From assembly GCF_025399795.1 (NCBI RefSeq), contig NZ_JAODTZ010000005.1, positions 124,001 through 188,000 on the forward strand: DNA of 64,000 nt. The letters run 5' to 3'. Below the pieces are notes generated by a model, which was given only the letters and a program-made list of their open reading frames with translations, did no database searches and was not told the origin of the DNA. Origin of the DNA: Streptomyces rhizosphaerihabitans (GTDB taxonomy: Bacteria; Actinomycetota; Actinomycetes; Streptomycetales; Streptomycetaceae). The position numbers were made by a program, and so were the translations under genes. This document shows, piece by piece, positions 1 to 7,596 of the stretch; position 1 is the first letter of the stretch; each line of letters starts with the position of its first letter.

Positions 1-123
1 GACGGGACCTCGGGCGCCCGAGGCGGTGATCACGGCGACACCGGCCGCGTGCCGCCGGAAGACGGAGCGCAGCAGATCCGGGGAGGCGGGCCGCGGAGTG
101 CCCAGGCCGGGGGTGGCCGTCAT
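1..123 (-). CDS. Flavin reductase family protein, N-terminal part (runs off left edge)
   Basis: Only the first 41 codons are present; the rest lies beyond the left edge. The ATG is at 123 and has AAGGA about 8 nt upstream. The peptide contains LLRSVFRRHAAGVAVITA, the start of the flavin reductase-like FMN-binding barrel in which an FRxHxxGVxVITA segment precedes the flavin-binding region. Family members reduce FMN or FAD with NAD(P)H, often for a partner monooxygenase. The call rests on this one motif, so specificity cannot be judged. A strong hairpin and a 26-codon ORF lie upstream in the same orientation. Confidence 0.75.
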   Translation of the reverse strand, partial: MTATPGLGTPRPASPDLLRSVFRRHAAGVAVITASGARGPV

Positions 124-153
124 GGAGCTGTCCTTCTGCGAGAGCCGACGTGG

Positions 154-177
154 GGTTCCCGCCGCTCGGCGGGAACC
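154..177. other. Perfect 10-bp stem hairpin in the leader of the flavin reductase gene
   Basis: GGTTCCCGCC (154-163) and GGCGGGAACC (168-177) are perfectly complementary around a 4-nt loop. The hairpin ends about 30 nt before the start codon of the reductase on the minus strand. No T-run follows it in either direction, so it is not a plain intrinsic terminator; it could be an attenuator or mRNA stabiliser. Confidence 0.6.
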
Positions 178-203
178 GAGAGCGGGGAGCGGTCCTTGGC
201 TGC

Positions 204-284
204 TCAACAGCCCGGACCGCGCGCACCCGCGGTGCGGGCCGGGTCCACGTCGACGAGCTCGGGGAGAAGGATTTCCGGTGACAT
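204..284 (-). CDS. Possible 26-codon leader peptide before the flavin reductase gene
   Basis: A short ORF begins at ATG 284 and ends at TGA 206-204, giving MSPEILLPEL... and finishing with ...GPGC. It lies in the same direction as the flavin reductase and is followed by the hairpin at 154-177. No clear Shine-Dalgarno sequence precedes it, and the peptide does not match the Cys-rich or HVDL-type leader peptides known from Streptomyces sulfur genes. It is listed because an ORF followed by a hairpin upstream of a metabolic gene fits an attenuator. Confidence 0.2.
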   Translation of the reverse strand: MSPEILLPELVDVDPARTAGARGPGC

Positions 285-365
285 ACGGTCAGGCTGACGA
301 GAGGCGACGGGCGCAGTCAAGGGCGTACCGGCATGTGGGAGATGCCTCACCATGATCGCCACCGC

Positions 366-779
366 TCAGACGGCCTCTCCGAGCGCGGCGATGACGTCCG
401 CCTTGCGCGGCTGTCCCGTCGCCCGCCGCACGATCCGCCCGTCGGCGTCGAGCACGAGCACGGTGGGCGTCTTGAGGATGCCGAGATCGCGTACGAGGTC
501 GAGGTGGTCCTCGGCGTCGATCTCCACGTGGGACACCCCGGGGACCAGTCCGGCCACCTCGCCGAGCACCCGCCGGGTCGCCCGGCAGGGGGCGCAGAAG
601 GCACTGGAGAACTGCACGAGCGTGGCCCGTTCCCCGAGCCCCTCCCCCAGCTCCGCCGCTCCGAGCCGTTTTCCGCCGTCGCGCCCGCGCACACGCACCC
701 TCCCGCTCCGCCGCCGGTGCAGCACCCCGAAGGCGCTCGCCGCCGCGAGCACCACCACGCACACCACAAGTCCGTTCAT
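366..779 (-). CDS. Membrane-anchored thioredoxin family protein
   Basis: The 137-residue protein starts with one hydrophobic segment (GLVVCVVVLAAASAFGV, about residues 3-20), then a basic stretch and a thioredoxin fold. The redox-active CxxC is in QFSSAFCAPCR near residue 65, and the cis-proline loop KTPTVLVLD follows. It is therefore probably an extracytoplasmic-side or membrane-tethered thiol-disulfide protein. A start five codons earlier (ATG at 794) is possible; 779 leaves the membrane segment at the N-terminus, as in relatives. It is divergent from the DUF4395 gene, which carries its own CxxC, suggesting the two cooperate. Confidence 0.85.
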   Translation of the reverse strand: MNGLVVCVVVLAAASAFGVLHRRRSGRVRVRGRDGGKRLGAAELGEGLGERATLVQFSSAFCAPCRATRRVLGEVAGLVPGVSHVEIDAEDHLDLVRDLGILKTPTVLVLDADGRIVRRATGQPRKADVIAALGEAV

Positions 780-854
780 CACATGCACAAGCATTCATGA
801 GACCGCAAAGATTCCCGAGGCCGTCCGGCATCCTCCATACGGAATGCTGGATTC

Positions 855-1271
855 ATGGACATCGATGCGAGAGGGCCGCGGTTCGGTGCGGCCGTGACGA
901 CCGTCGTGCTGGCGGTGACGCTGATCACCGGGAGCGTCTGGCTGCTGGCGTGGCAGACGCTGGCGTTCGCGCTGGGCGCGGCGGGTGGCGTGGCGCGCTC
1001 GCCGTACGGCTGGGTCTTCAGGAAGGCGGTACGGCCGCGACTCGGGCCGCCGACGGAGTTCGAGGCGCCGGAGCCCCCGCGGTTCGCGCAGGCGGTCGGG
1101 CTCGCCTTCGCGGTGGTGGGCCTGATCGGCTGGACCGCGGGCCCCCAGTGGCTGGGGTCGGCGGCAACCGGGTGCGCGCTCGCGGCGGCGTTTCTCAATG
1201 CCGCGTTCGGGTACTGCCTCGGGTGTGAGATGTACCTGATTGTGCGTCGGGTGACGGTACGCGCCAAGTAA
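855..1271 (+). CDS. DUF4395 family membrane protein
   Basis: The 138-residue protein has about four hydrophobic segments (roughly residues 14-30, 33-45, 84-100 and 106-122), with a loop containing PRFAQAVGL between the second and third. The last helix is followed by GYCLGCEMY, a CxxC motif typical of DUF4395 proteins. Its function is unknown, but actinobacteria often place this family next to a thioredoxin gene, as here (divergent, 75 bp apart). A thiol-electron relay across the membrane is an inference from the two CxxC motifs. Confidence 0.85.
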   Translation: MDIDARGPRFGAAVTTVVLAVTLITGSVWLLAWQTLAFALGAAGGVARSPYGWVFRKAVRPRLGPPTEFEAPEPPRFAQAVGLAFAVVGLIGWTAGPQWLGSAATGCALAAAFLNAAFGYCLGCEMYLIVRRVTVRAK

Positions 1272-1458
1272 AGACGGGTTAAAACTCCGAGGTGGATCAA
1301 GTGGACGACGTGACAAGGATCTCGCCGTTCCACGGCACCGGGGCTGGCCTCCCGTCCGTTCTTCGGGCACGATCTGCGCAATGCCGTAAACCTACGGCTG
1401 CGTAACTTTCCCGCCGGGAGAACCCCTTCCCAGGCAGAGAGAAGGGTCCACCCCGTCC

Positions 1459-2187
1459 ATGGCAGAGCTTGTCTACCGTCCCGTCGTCGGCCTCGCCCAA
1501 ACGCTCTTCAAGGCGTGGGACCTCAAGATCGACTGCAAGGGATCGGAGAACATTCCGCGCTCGGGCGGCGCCGTGCTGGTCAGCAACCACATCAGTTACC
1601 TGGACTTCATCTTCGACGGCCTGGCCGCTCTGCCGCAGAAGCGCCTGGTGCGTTTCATGGCGAAGGAGTCGGTCTTCCGGCACAAGATCTCCGGTCCGCT
1701 GATGCGGGGCATGAAGCACATCCCCGTGGACCGCCAGCAGGGCGAGACGGCGTACCAGCACGCGCTGGACTCGTTGCGTTCCGGTGAGATCGTCGGCGTC
1801 TTCCCCGAAGCGACCATCTCGCAGTCCTTCACGCTGAAGAGCTTCAAGTCCGGTGCCGCGCGCATGGCCCAGGAGGCCGGCGTCCCGCTCATCCCCATGG
1901 CCCTGTGGGGCACGCAGCGGCTGTGGACCAAGGGCCACCCGCGCAACTTCAAGCGCAGCCACACCCCGATCACCATCCGGGTCGGCGAGCCGGTGGAGGC
2001 CCCGCAGGACCAGTACGCGGGCGCCATCACCCGGCGGCTGCGCGAGCGGGTCCAGGAACTGCTCGAAGCGGCACAGCGCGCCTATCCCGTACACCCCAAG
2101 GGGCCGGACGACACCTGGTGGATGCCCGCCCATCTCGGCGGCAGCGCGCCGACCCCCGAAGAGGTGCGCGCGGCCGAGAAGCGCTGA
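1459..2187 (+). CDS. Lysophospholipid acyltransferase (PlsC-like)
   Basis: A 242-residue enzyme of the 1-acyl-glycerol-3-phosphate acyltransferase family, which transfers an acyl chain to lysophospholipid at the inner face of the membrane. The catalytic HxxxxD motif is NHISYLD near residue 50, and VFPEATIS near residue 115 fits the glycerophosphate-binding FPEG-like block. Further family blocks are RFMAKESVF and VPLIPMALWG. The length is typical. GAAGGG lies about 12 nt before the ATG, a slightly long spacing. The gene stands alone and meets the B3/B4 gene tail to tail. Confidence 0.9.
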   Translation: MAELVYRPVVGLAQTLFKAWDLKIDCKGSENIPRSGGAVLVSNHISYLDFIFDGLAALPQKRLVRFMAKESVFRHKISGPLMRGMKHIPVDRQQGETAYQHALDSLRSGEIVGVFPEATISQSFTLKSFKSGAARMAQEAGVPLIPMALWGTQRLWTKGHPRNFKRSHTPITIRVGEPVEAPQDQYAGAITRRLRERVQELLEAAQRAYPVHPKGPDDTWWMPAHLGGSAPTPEEVRAAEKR

Positions 2188-2222
2188 TCCGTCTCGTACG
2201 GCATGCCCGGCGCGCCGAGTCG

Positions 2223-2915
2223 TCATTCCGGGGCGTGGACGGTGATCCGCGCCCCGGGGCTGAACTTCTGGAGCAGCTCGGCGAGTTCGGTGCCCGCGGC
2301 CTCGACGTCGGCGACCGGCATCGGGGCCAGGCTCTCCAACAGGAAGAGCGCCGAGGCGGATTGCTCCGTGAGCCGGGTGCGCGGCCCCTGGCGCCAGTTC
2401 CAGCGGCGGCAGGTGACTCCGCTGTCGTCACGCCACACCACCTCGCCCGCGTCGGGGTGTTCGACGACCTCCGCACCGCCCGCGACGGTCACGAAGTCCT
2501 CGTCGCCCGTGGCGCGCACGAGGCGCATCGCACCCCGGATGTGGTCGGTGTCCTCGCCGCCTACGGGGATCAGGTGGGCCACGCTGATCGCGTTGTAGAT
2601 GTCCACGAGGACGTTGATCCGCGGCAGGCCCGCGTCCGAGAGCGCCCGTTTGGCCAGCGCCTCAGCGGAGTTGCGGGTGCGCGAGGGCTTGGAGCCGAAC
2701 GCCGTGTACACCTCCCGCCAGGCCGCCATGTGCGGGTCCTCGTGCGGAGCCCGCCCTTCCAGTCGTCCGGCCAGCCGCCGGGCCGCGTCGTCCAGGAGGG
2801 CCGAAGTCCCTTCGGTACTGGGTCCGTTGACCAGTCCGTCGGCCTCGACGGCGACATGGGTGAATCCGGGCGCGAGGGCGCGCACCTCGTCGGACACGGT
2901 GAGCGTGAGCGTCAT
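2223..2915 (-). CDS. B3/B4 tRNA-binding domain protein
   Basis: The 230-residue protein matches the stand-alone B3/B4 domain family, homologous to the editing-associated domain of phenylalanyl-tRNA synthetase beta. Signature segments are AAWREVYTAFG, a conserved SRTRNSAEALAKRAL stretch and LPRINVLVDIYNAISV. Stand-alone members may act on misacylated tRNA or free aminoacyl compounds, but the role is not settled. The ATG follows a GAGG-type site by a few bases. Only 13 bp separate it from the transglutaminase-like gene upstream, so the two are probably co-transcribed. Confidence 0.8.
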   Translation of the reverse strand: MTLTLTVSDEVRALAPGFTHVAVEADGLVNGPSTEGTSALLDDAARRLAGRLEGRAPHEDPHMAAWREVYTAFGSKPSRTRNSAEALAKRALSDAGLPRINVLVDIYNAISVAHLIPVGGEDTDHIRGAMRLVRATGDEDFVTVAGGAEVVEHPDAGEVVWRDDSGVTCRRWNWRQGPRTRLTEQSASALFLLESLAPMPVADVEAAGTELAELLQKFSPGARITVHAPE

Positions 2916-2928
2916 CTTCTGCCTCGCC

Positions 2929-3501
2929 TCAGAGTGCGGTGGGGAGCGTCCGCGACAGGGACAGCCGGTCGGGGGCGGCCTTCAGGACGCCGACCACGAG
3001 CGGGTGAGGTTCAGCGTACAACTCCGGATAGTCCATCTCATTGCACTCCGGGTCGGGCGTGAAGGCCAGCCGCTCGCCGTCGAGGGAGAACCGGGCGTCC
3101 ACACCGGGTTTGTTGCCGCGGGGGTCCTGCCGGTGCCAGGCGCCGTCGAGGCGTACCGCGACGAGTCCGTGCACCTCGTCGAACTTCTGGTAGCAGAACG
3201 CGGTCGGGATGTCCTCGGCCCGCAGCAGGGCGGCCAGCGCGTGGGCCTTGGCGTAACAGATGCCGGTGCGCCGCTCCAGTACGTCGGAGGCGCGCCAGGT
3301 GACCCGCGGATCACCGGAGTCGAACGAGTGCGGGATGGTGTCCCGCACGAACTCGAACGCCAGGCGCGCATAGGCATACGAGTCGGCGGCCCCCTCGGCG
3401 AGCCGTGCGGCCGTCTCACGGACGAGCGGATGATGATGGTCGACAACCTCGTCGGCGGCCAGGTACGCGGACAGGTCGCTGGTTTTCTGGATCAGCTCCA
3501 T
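2929..3501 (-). CDS. Transglutaminase-like cysteine protease family protein
   Basis: The 190-residue protein has the transglutaminase-core triad in order: Cys in RRTGICYAKA (about residue 83), His in EVHGLVAV (about 109) and Asp in DPRGNK (about 126). It has no signal peptide or membrane segment, so it is cytoplasmic. Relatives hydrolyse or cross-link amide bonds, with substrate unknown. It is the first gene of a two-gene unit with the B3/B4 protein. The ATG lies about 8 nt after a well-formed -10 box, so translation is probably leaderless. Confidence 0.85.
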   Translation of the reverse strand: MELIQKTSDLSAYLAADEVVDHHHPLVRETAARLAEGAADSYAYARLAFEFVRDTIPHSFDSGDPRVTWRASDVLERRTGICYAKAHALAALLRAEDIPTAFCYQKFDEVHGLVAVRLDGAWHRQDPRGNKPGVDARFSLDGERLAFTPDPECNEMDYPELYAEPHPLVVGVLKAAPDRLSLSRTLPTAL

Positions 3502-3509
3502 GCCCGGAG

Positions 3510-3539
3510 AGCATAGGAATGCGGCTACCCGAGAGTCAA
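3510..3539 (-). promoter_or_regulatory. Predicted promoter of the transglutaminase-B3/B4 operon (leaderless)
   Basis: On the minus strand TTGACT (3539-3534) and TATGCT (3515-3510) are separated by 18 nt. The expected start site falls within one or two bases of the ATG at 3501, and there is no Shine-Dalgarno sequence. Confidence 0.6.
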
Positions 3540-3630
3540 TGACTTTTCAGGCAGCCGCATATCTATGCATTGCTGCGCGGTGTGCGGGGGTGCGTACATG
3601 CCCACCCGGGGAACCGCGGGAGCGACCCCG

Positions 3631-4704
3631 CTAGCGCTGGGCCATCTCCTCCTTGAGCGCGGCCACGAACCCGTCGACGTCGTCCTCGGTCGTGTCGAAG
3701 GAGCACATCCAGCGGACGTCGCCGGCGGTCTCGTCCCAGAAGTAGAAGCGGTAGCGCTTCTGCAGCCGTTCGCTCACGTCGTGCGGGAGCCGGGCGAAGA
3801 CCGCGTTGGCCTGGACCGGGTAGAGGATCTCCACTCCGTGCACGGCGCGGACGCCCTCGGCCAGCCGCTGCGCCATCTCGTTGGCGTGCCGGGCGTTGCG
3901 CAGCCACAGGTCCTTGGCGAGCAGCGCCTCCAACTGCACCGAGACGAAGCGCATCTTGGAGGCGAGCTGCATCGACAGCTTGCGCAGATGCTTCATGTGG
4001 CTGACGGCGTCCTGGTTGAGGACGACGACCGCCTCGCCGAACAGCGCGCCGTTCTTGGTACCGCCCAGCGACAGGATGTCGACGCCGACCGCGTTGGTGA
4101 ACGTCCGCATCGGGACGTCCAGGGAGGCGGCCGCGTTGGATATCCGGGACCCGTCCAGGTGCACCTTCATGCCGTGCGCGTGGGCGTGGTCGCAGATCGC
4201 ACGGATCTCGCCGGGCGTGTAGAGCGTGCCCAGTTCGGTGCTCTGGGTGATCGAGACGACCTGCGGCATCGCACGGTGCTCGTCGTCCCAGCCGTACGCC
4301 TGCCGGTCGATCAGCTCGGGCGTGAGCTTGCCGTCGGGCGTGGGCACCGTGAGCAGCTTGAGGCCGCCCATGCGCTCGGGAGCGCCGCCCTCGTCGACGT
4401 TGATGTGCGCGCTCTCCGCGCAGATCACCGCGCCCCAGCGGTCGGTGACCGCCTGGAGCGCGACCACGTTCGCGCCGGTGCCGTTGAAGACCGGGAAGGC
4501 CTCCGCCGCGGCACCGAAGTGACTGCGGATGATCCCCTGCAGGTTCTGCGTGTAGTCGTCCTCGCCGTACGCGACCTGGTGCCCGCCGTTGGCCAGGGCC
4601 AGGGCGGCGAGCACCTCGGGGTGGGTCCCCGCGTAGTTGTCACTGGCGAAACCGCGGACGGCCGGGTCGTGGTGACGCCGGGCGTCGGTCTTCGGAGGAT
4701 TCAC
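3631..4704 (-). CDS. Low-specificity L-threonine aldolase
   Basis: A PLP-dependent fold-type I enzyme that cleaves L-threonine or L-allo-threonine to glycine and acetaldehyde. The N-terminal SDNYAGTHPEVL block, the GTGANVVAL cofactor block, VHLDGSRISNAA and the PLP lysine in LSLGGTKNGALFG are all present. The length (357 residues from GTG 4704) fits the family. GTG 4704 overlaps the SDR stop codon as GTGA, which suggests coupling; another GTG at 4722 would add six residues. It is the last gene of the DUF6421-SDR-aldolase operon. Confidence 0.9.
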   Translation of the reverse strand: MNPPKTDARRHHDPAVRGFASDNYAGTHPEVLAALALANGGHQVAYGEDDYTQNLQGIIRSHFGAAAEAFPVFNGTGANVVALQAVTDRWGAVICAESAHINVDEGGAPERMGGLKLLTVPTPDGKLTPELIDRQAYGWDDEHRAMPQVVSITQSTELGTLYTPGEIRAICDHAHAHGMKVHLDGSRISNAAASLDVPMRTFTNAVGVDILSLGGTKNGALFGEAVVVLNQDAVSHMKHLRKLSMQLASKMRFVSVQLEALLAKDLWLRNARHANEMAQRLAEGVRAVHGVEILYPVQANAVFARLPHDVSERLQKRYRFYFWDETAGDVRWMCSFDTTEDDVDGFVAALKEEMAQR

Positions 4705-5456
4705 GGCTTCTCGGTCAGCCACAGACGCTTTCCGTTCACTTCACCGGCGGGCCGGTCCCAGACGCCGACGATGGACTCGGCGAGTTCCTTGACGTCCGTG
4801 AAGCCCGCGAACTTCGCGTTCGGGCGCTCGGCGCGCATCGCGTCGTGCACCAACGCCTTCACCACCAGGATGGCAGCGGCGGACGTCGGCCCCTCCGCGC
4901 CCTCGGCAATGCCGGCCTTGCGGAAGTAGTCCGCCATGGCCAGCGTCCACGCCTCGGCGGCGGCCTTGGCCGCGGAGTAGGCGGCGTTCCCCGCGGTGGG
5001 GTTGCTCGCGCCTGACGCGCTGATCAGGACGTACCGGCCGCGGTCGCTGCTCTGCAGCGCCTCGTGGAAGGCGAGCGTGGTGTGCTGGACGGTACGGATG
5101 AGCAGCAGTTCGAGCAGGTCCCAGTCGTCGAGAACCGTCTTGGTGAAGGTCTCGCTGCCGCGCCAGCCGCCGACGAGGTGGACGAGGCCGTCCACCTGGC
5201 CGAAGTCCTTCTGGATACGCGTGGCCCAGTCGCGGGTCGACTGCAGGTCCAGCAGGTCGACGGTGTCGCCGACGACGGTGGAACCGCCGTGGGCGTAGCG
5301 GGCCGCGTCCACGGCCTCCGCCAGCCGTTCCGCGTCGTTGTCCGCGCCGATGACGGTCGCGCCCGCCTCGGCGAGCCTGAGCAGTGCCGCCCGGCCGGCG
5401 GGTCCACCCGCACCCGCCACCGCGATCACCGCACCGCTGAGAGCCCCGTTCCCCAT
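4701..5456 (-). CDS. Short-chain dehydrogenase/reductase, middle gene of the DUF6421 operon
   Basis: The 251-residue SDR has the nucleotide-binding GAGGPAGRAAL motif, LVHLVGGW in place of the NNAG block, ISASGAS with the catalytic Ser and YSAAKAAAE with the YxxxK pair. ATG 5456 is chosen because AGGAGG lies 8 nt upstream; a GTG at 5501 overlapping the DUF6421 stop would add 15 residues. Its substrate is unknown. Its tight placement between DUF6421 and threonine aldolase suggests a shared pathway. Confidence 0.85.
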   Translation of the reverse strand: MGNGALSGAVIAVAGAGGPAGRAALLRLAEAGATVIGADNDAERLAEAVDAARYAHGGSTVVGDTVDLLDLQSTRDWATRIQKDFGQVDGLVHLVGGWRGSETFTKTVLDDWDLLELLLIRTVQHTTLAFHEALQSSDRGRYVLISASGASNPTAGNAAYSAAKAAAEAWTLAMADYFRKAGIAEGAEGPTSAAAILVVKALVHDAMRAERPNAKFAGFTDVKELAESIVGVWDRPAGEVNGKRLWLTEKP

Positions 5457-5497
5457 GGTCTTCGCCTCCTGAGCAATGTTCTCGGTACCGCGGTCGG

Positions 5498-6895
5498 TCA
5501 CGCGGCGATCCGCTCGGAGTCGGCCGCGGTGATGCCCTTGGTGGAGGCGATCACGTTCTTCAGCTTTTTGGAGAGCGCCTCATAGAACATGCTCAGGGGA
5601 AACTCGTCCGGAAGCACGTCGTCGACGAGCTTGCGGGGCGGCTGGGACAGGTCGAGGGCGTCCGGACCCTTGGCCCAGCGGGAGCCCGGGTGCGGGGCGA
5701 GGTAGGTGGAGACGAGCTCGTACGCCTTGAACCAGTGGACGAGCTTGGGGCGGTCGATGCCCGCGCGGTACAGGTCCTCGATCTCGGAGCACAGCTGGTT
5801 GGTGACCTGCGGGGCGCGCTGCCAGTCGATGTGCAGCTTGTTGTCGGTCCAGCGGACGACGTCGTGCTTGTGCAGGTAGGCGAAGAGGAGCTGGCCGCCG
5901 AGACCGTCGTAGTTGCGGACGCGGTCGCCGGTGACGGGGAAGCGGAACATCCGGTCGAAGAGCACCGCGTACTGCACGTCGCGGCCGTGCGCGTTGCCCT
6001 CGGACTCCAGCTTCACGGCCTCCTTGAAGGCGGTGAGGTCGCAGCGCAGCTCCTCCAGGCCGTACATCCAGAACGGCTGGCGCTGCTTGATCATGAACGG
6101 GTCGAACGGCAGGTCACCGTGGCTGTGGGTGCGGTCGTGGACCATGTCCCAGAGCACGAAGGCCTGCTCGCAGCGCTCCTGGTCGTGGACCATGGCGGCG
6201 ATGTCCTCGGGCAGCTCGAGGCCCAGGGTGTCCACGGCGGCGTCCGTGACGGCGCGGAAGCGGGCGGCCTCGCGGTCGCAGAAGATGCCGCCCCAGGAGA
6301 AGCGCTCGGGCGCCTCGCGCACCGCGATCGTCTCCGGGAAGAGAACGGCCGAGTTGGTGTCGTACCCGGCGGTGAAGTCCTCGAACGTGATGCCGCAGAA
6401 CAGCGGGTTGTCGTAGCGGGTGCGCTCCAGCTCGGCCAGCCACTCGGGCCACACCATGCGCAGCACGACCGCTTCGAAGTTGCGGTCCAGGTTGCCGTTC
6501 TGGGTGTACATCGGGAAGACCACCAGGTGCTGGAGGCCGTCCTCGCGGTTCGCGGCGGGCTGGAAGGCCAGCAGCGAGTCGAGGAAGTCGGGCACCTGGA
6601 AGCCGCCGTCGGCCCAGCGGCGCAGATCCTTCACGAGCGCCTCGTGGTAAGCGACGTCGTGGGGCACCAGCGGGGAGAGCCGCTCGATCGCGTCTATCGT
6701 CCGGCGCACGGCCAGGTCGACGTCGGAGGCGTCGGGCGCGCCGTCGGCCTCGAAGTCGATGGAGCCGTCCTTGGACTGCCAGGGACGGATCTCTTCCACG
6801 GCATCCTTGAGCACGGGCCATGCCGGGTGCTCCACCACCCTGGCCACGGGAGGAACCCGCTCCTCCGTACCCACCTGCACAAGAACTTCCGTCAT
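5498..6895 (-). CDS. DUF6421 family protein
   Basis: A 465-residue soluble protein without signal peptide or membrane segment, recognised as DUF6421 from its overall sequence (MTEVLVQVGTEERVPPV at the start, a central VLWDMVHDRTHSHGDLPFDP block and DGLGGQLLFAYLHKHDV). The His/Asp-rich central block could bind a metal, but no catalytic activity is known. GGAGG lies upstream of the ATG. It heads the operon with an SDR and a threonine aldolase, the only clue to its role. Confidence 0.8.
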   Translation of the reverse strand: MTEVLVQVGTEERVPPVARVVEHPAWPVLKDAVEEIRPWQSKDGSIDFEADGAPDASDVDLAVRRTIDAIERLSPLVPHDVAYHEALVKDLRRWADGGFQVPDFLDSLLAFQPAANREDGLQHLVVFPMYTQNGNLDRNFEAVVLRMVWPEWLAELERTRYDNPLFCGITFEDFTAGYDTNSAVLFPETIAVREAPERFSWGGIFCDREAARFRAVTDAAVDTLGLELPEDIAAMVHDQERCEQAFVLWDMVHDRTHSHGDLPFDPFMIKQRQPFWMYGLEELRCDLTAFKEAVKLESEGNAHGRDVQYAVLFDRMFRFPVTGDRVRNYDGLGGQLLFAYLHKHDVVRWTDNKLHIDWQRAPQVTNQLCSEIEDLYRAGIDRPKLVHWFKAYELVSTYLAPHPGSRWAKGPDALDLSQPPRKLVDDVLPDEFPLSMFYEALSKKLKNVIASTKGITAADSERIAA

Positions 6896-6913
6896 GTCCC
6901 ACCCTCCACAGGA

Positions 6914-6950
6914 GAACCTCGCGTATGAACACCGTATGTTTTCGAGGTTC
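6914..6950. promoter_or_regulatory. Inverted repeat upstream of the DUF6421 operon
   Basis: GAACCTCG (6914-6921) and CGAGGTTC (6943-6950) form perfect 8-bp arms around 21 nt, and CGTATG occurs twice inside. The site begins 19 bp upstream of the DUF6421 ATG and could be an operator; no regulator gene is adjacent. Confidence 0.35.
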
Positions 6951-6997
6951 CTTTCCGCAAGCGGGAACTCGGGAGATTATCCTGCACACCCCCCGCC

Positions 6998-7324
6998 TTA
7001 ACCGCTCTTTTTCCTGCTGGACACCGTAGAGGCAATGACATCCGCCACAGCCCCCTGGGCGGTGCGGGCATCCGCGAGAAGCTCGGGGCAGCCGAAGAAC
7101 CCGTGGAACATGCCCGGGTAGTGGATCTCCGTGACGCGTACTCCGGCTTCCCCCGGCCTGGCGGCGTACGCGTGGCCCTCGTCACGCAGAGGATCGGAGC
7201 CCGCCGTCACGACGTGGGCGGGCGGCAGACCGCGCGGATCGGCCAGGAGCGGCGAGCCGTACGGGTGCGCGCGGTCGGCGTCGGGACCGAAGTACTGCTC
7301 GGCCGTGGCGTCCGGCCGCTCGCC
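6998..7324 (-). pseudogene. C-terminal remnant of an alpha/beta hydrolase (HSL type)
   Basis: The reading frame contains only the end of a hormone-sensitive-lipase-type hydrolase: GSPLLADPRGLPPAHVV, the catalytic Asp in TAGSDPLRDEG and the catalytic His in YPGMFHGFFG. The HGGG oxyanion block and the nucleophile GxSxG, which should lie 100-150 residues upstream, are missing. Further upstream the frame runs into repeated non-family sequence (repeats at 7409-7490). It is best read as a gene remnant from about residue GERPDAT (7324) to the natural stop at 6998. Confidence 0.75.
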
Positions 7325-7408
7325 TCGGGACACGCCCACCACGGAGCGACCGTCCGGCGAGGCTGCACAAATCTCCCGTATCGGCCCCGCCGGTGCGGCG
7401 CGCAGGCA

Positions 7409-7490
7409 CGACACTCCCCCTCGCACCACGCGGGCGCGACACTCCCACGGCACCGTGTGAGCCCGACACTCCCATTGCACCGCGTAGGAA
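7409..7490. repeat. Three degenerate copies of a 27-28 bp repeat
   Basis: CGACACTCCC starts at 7409, 7437 and 7464, each followed by a related CACC-containing segment. The copies lie at the broken end of the hydrolase remnant and extend toward the glycerophosphodiesterase gene. Confidence 0.6.
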
Positions 7491-7596
7491 CGGGTACATA
7501 GCACAGCCAGGCCATTAGGCTGCGGCCTTGCCGCGTGGACGCCCCCGTCGGAACCACGCGCGAGCCGAGCCGCCGTCGACGGAAGCGAGTCGAATC

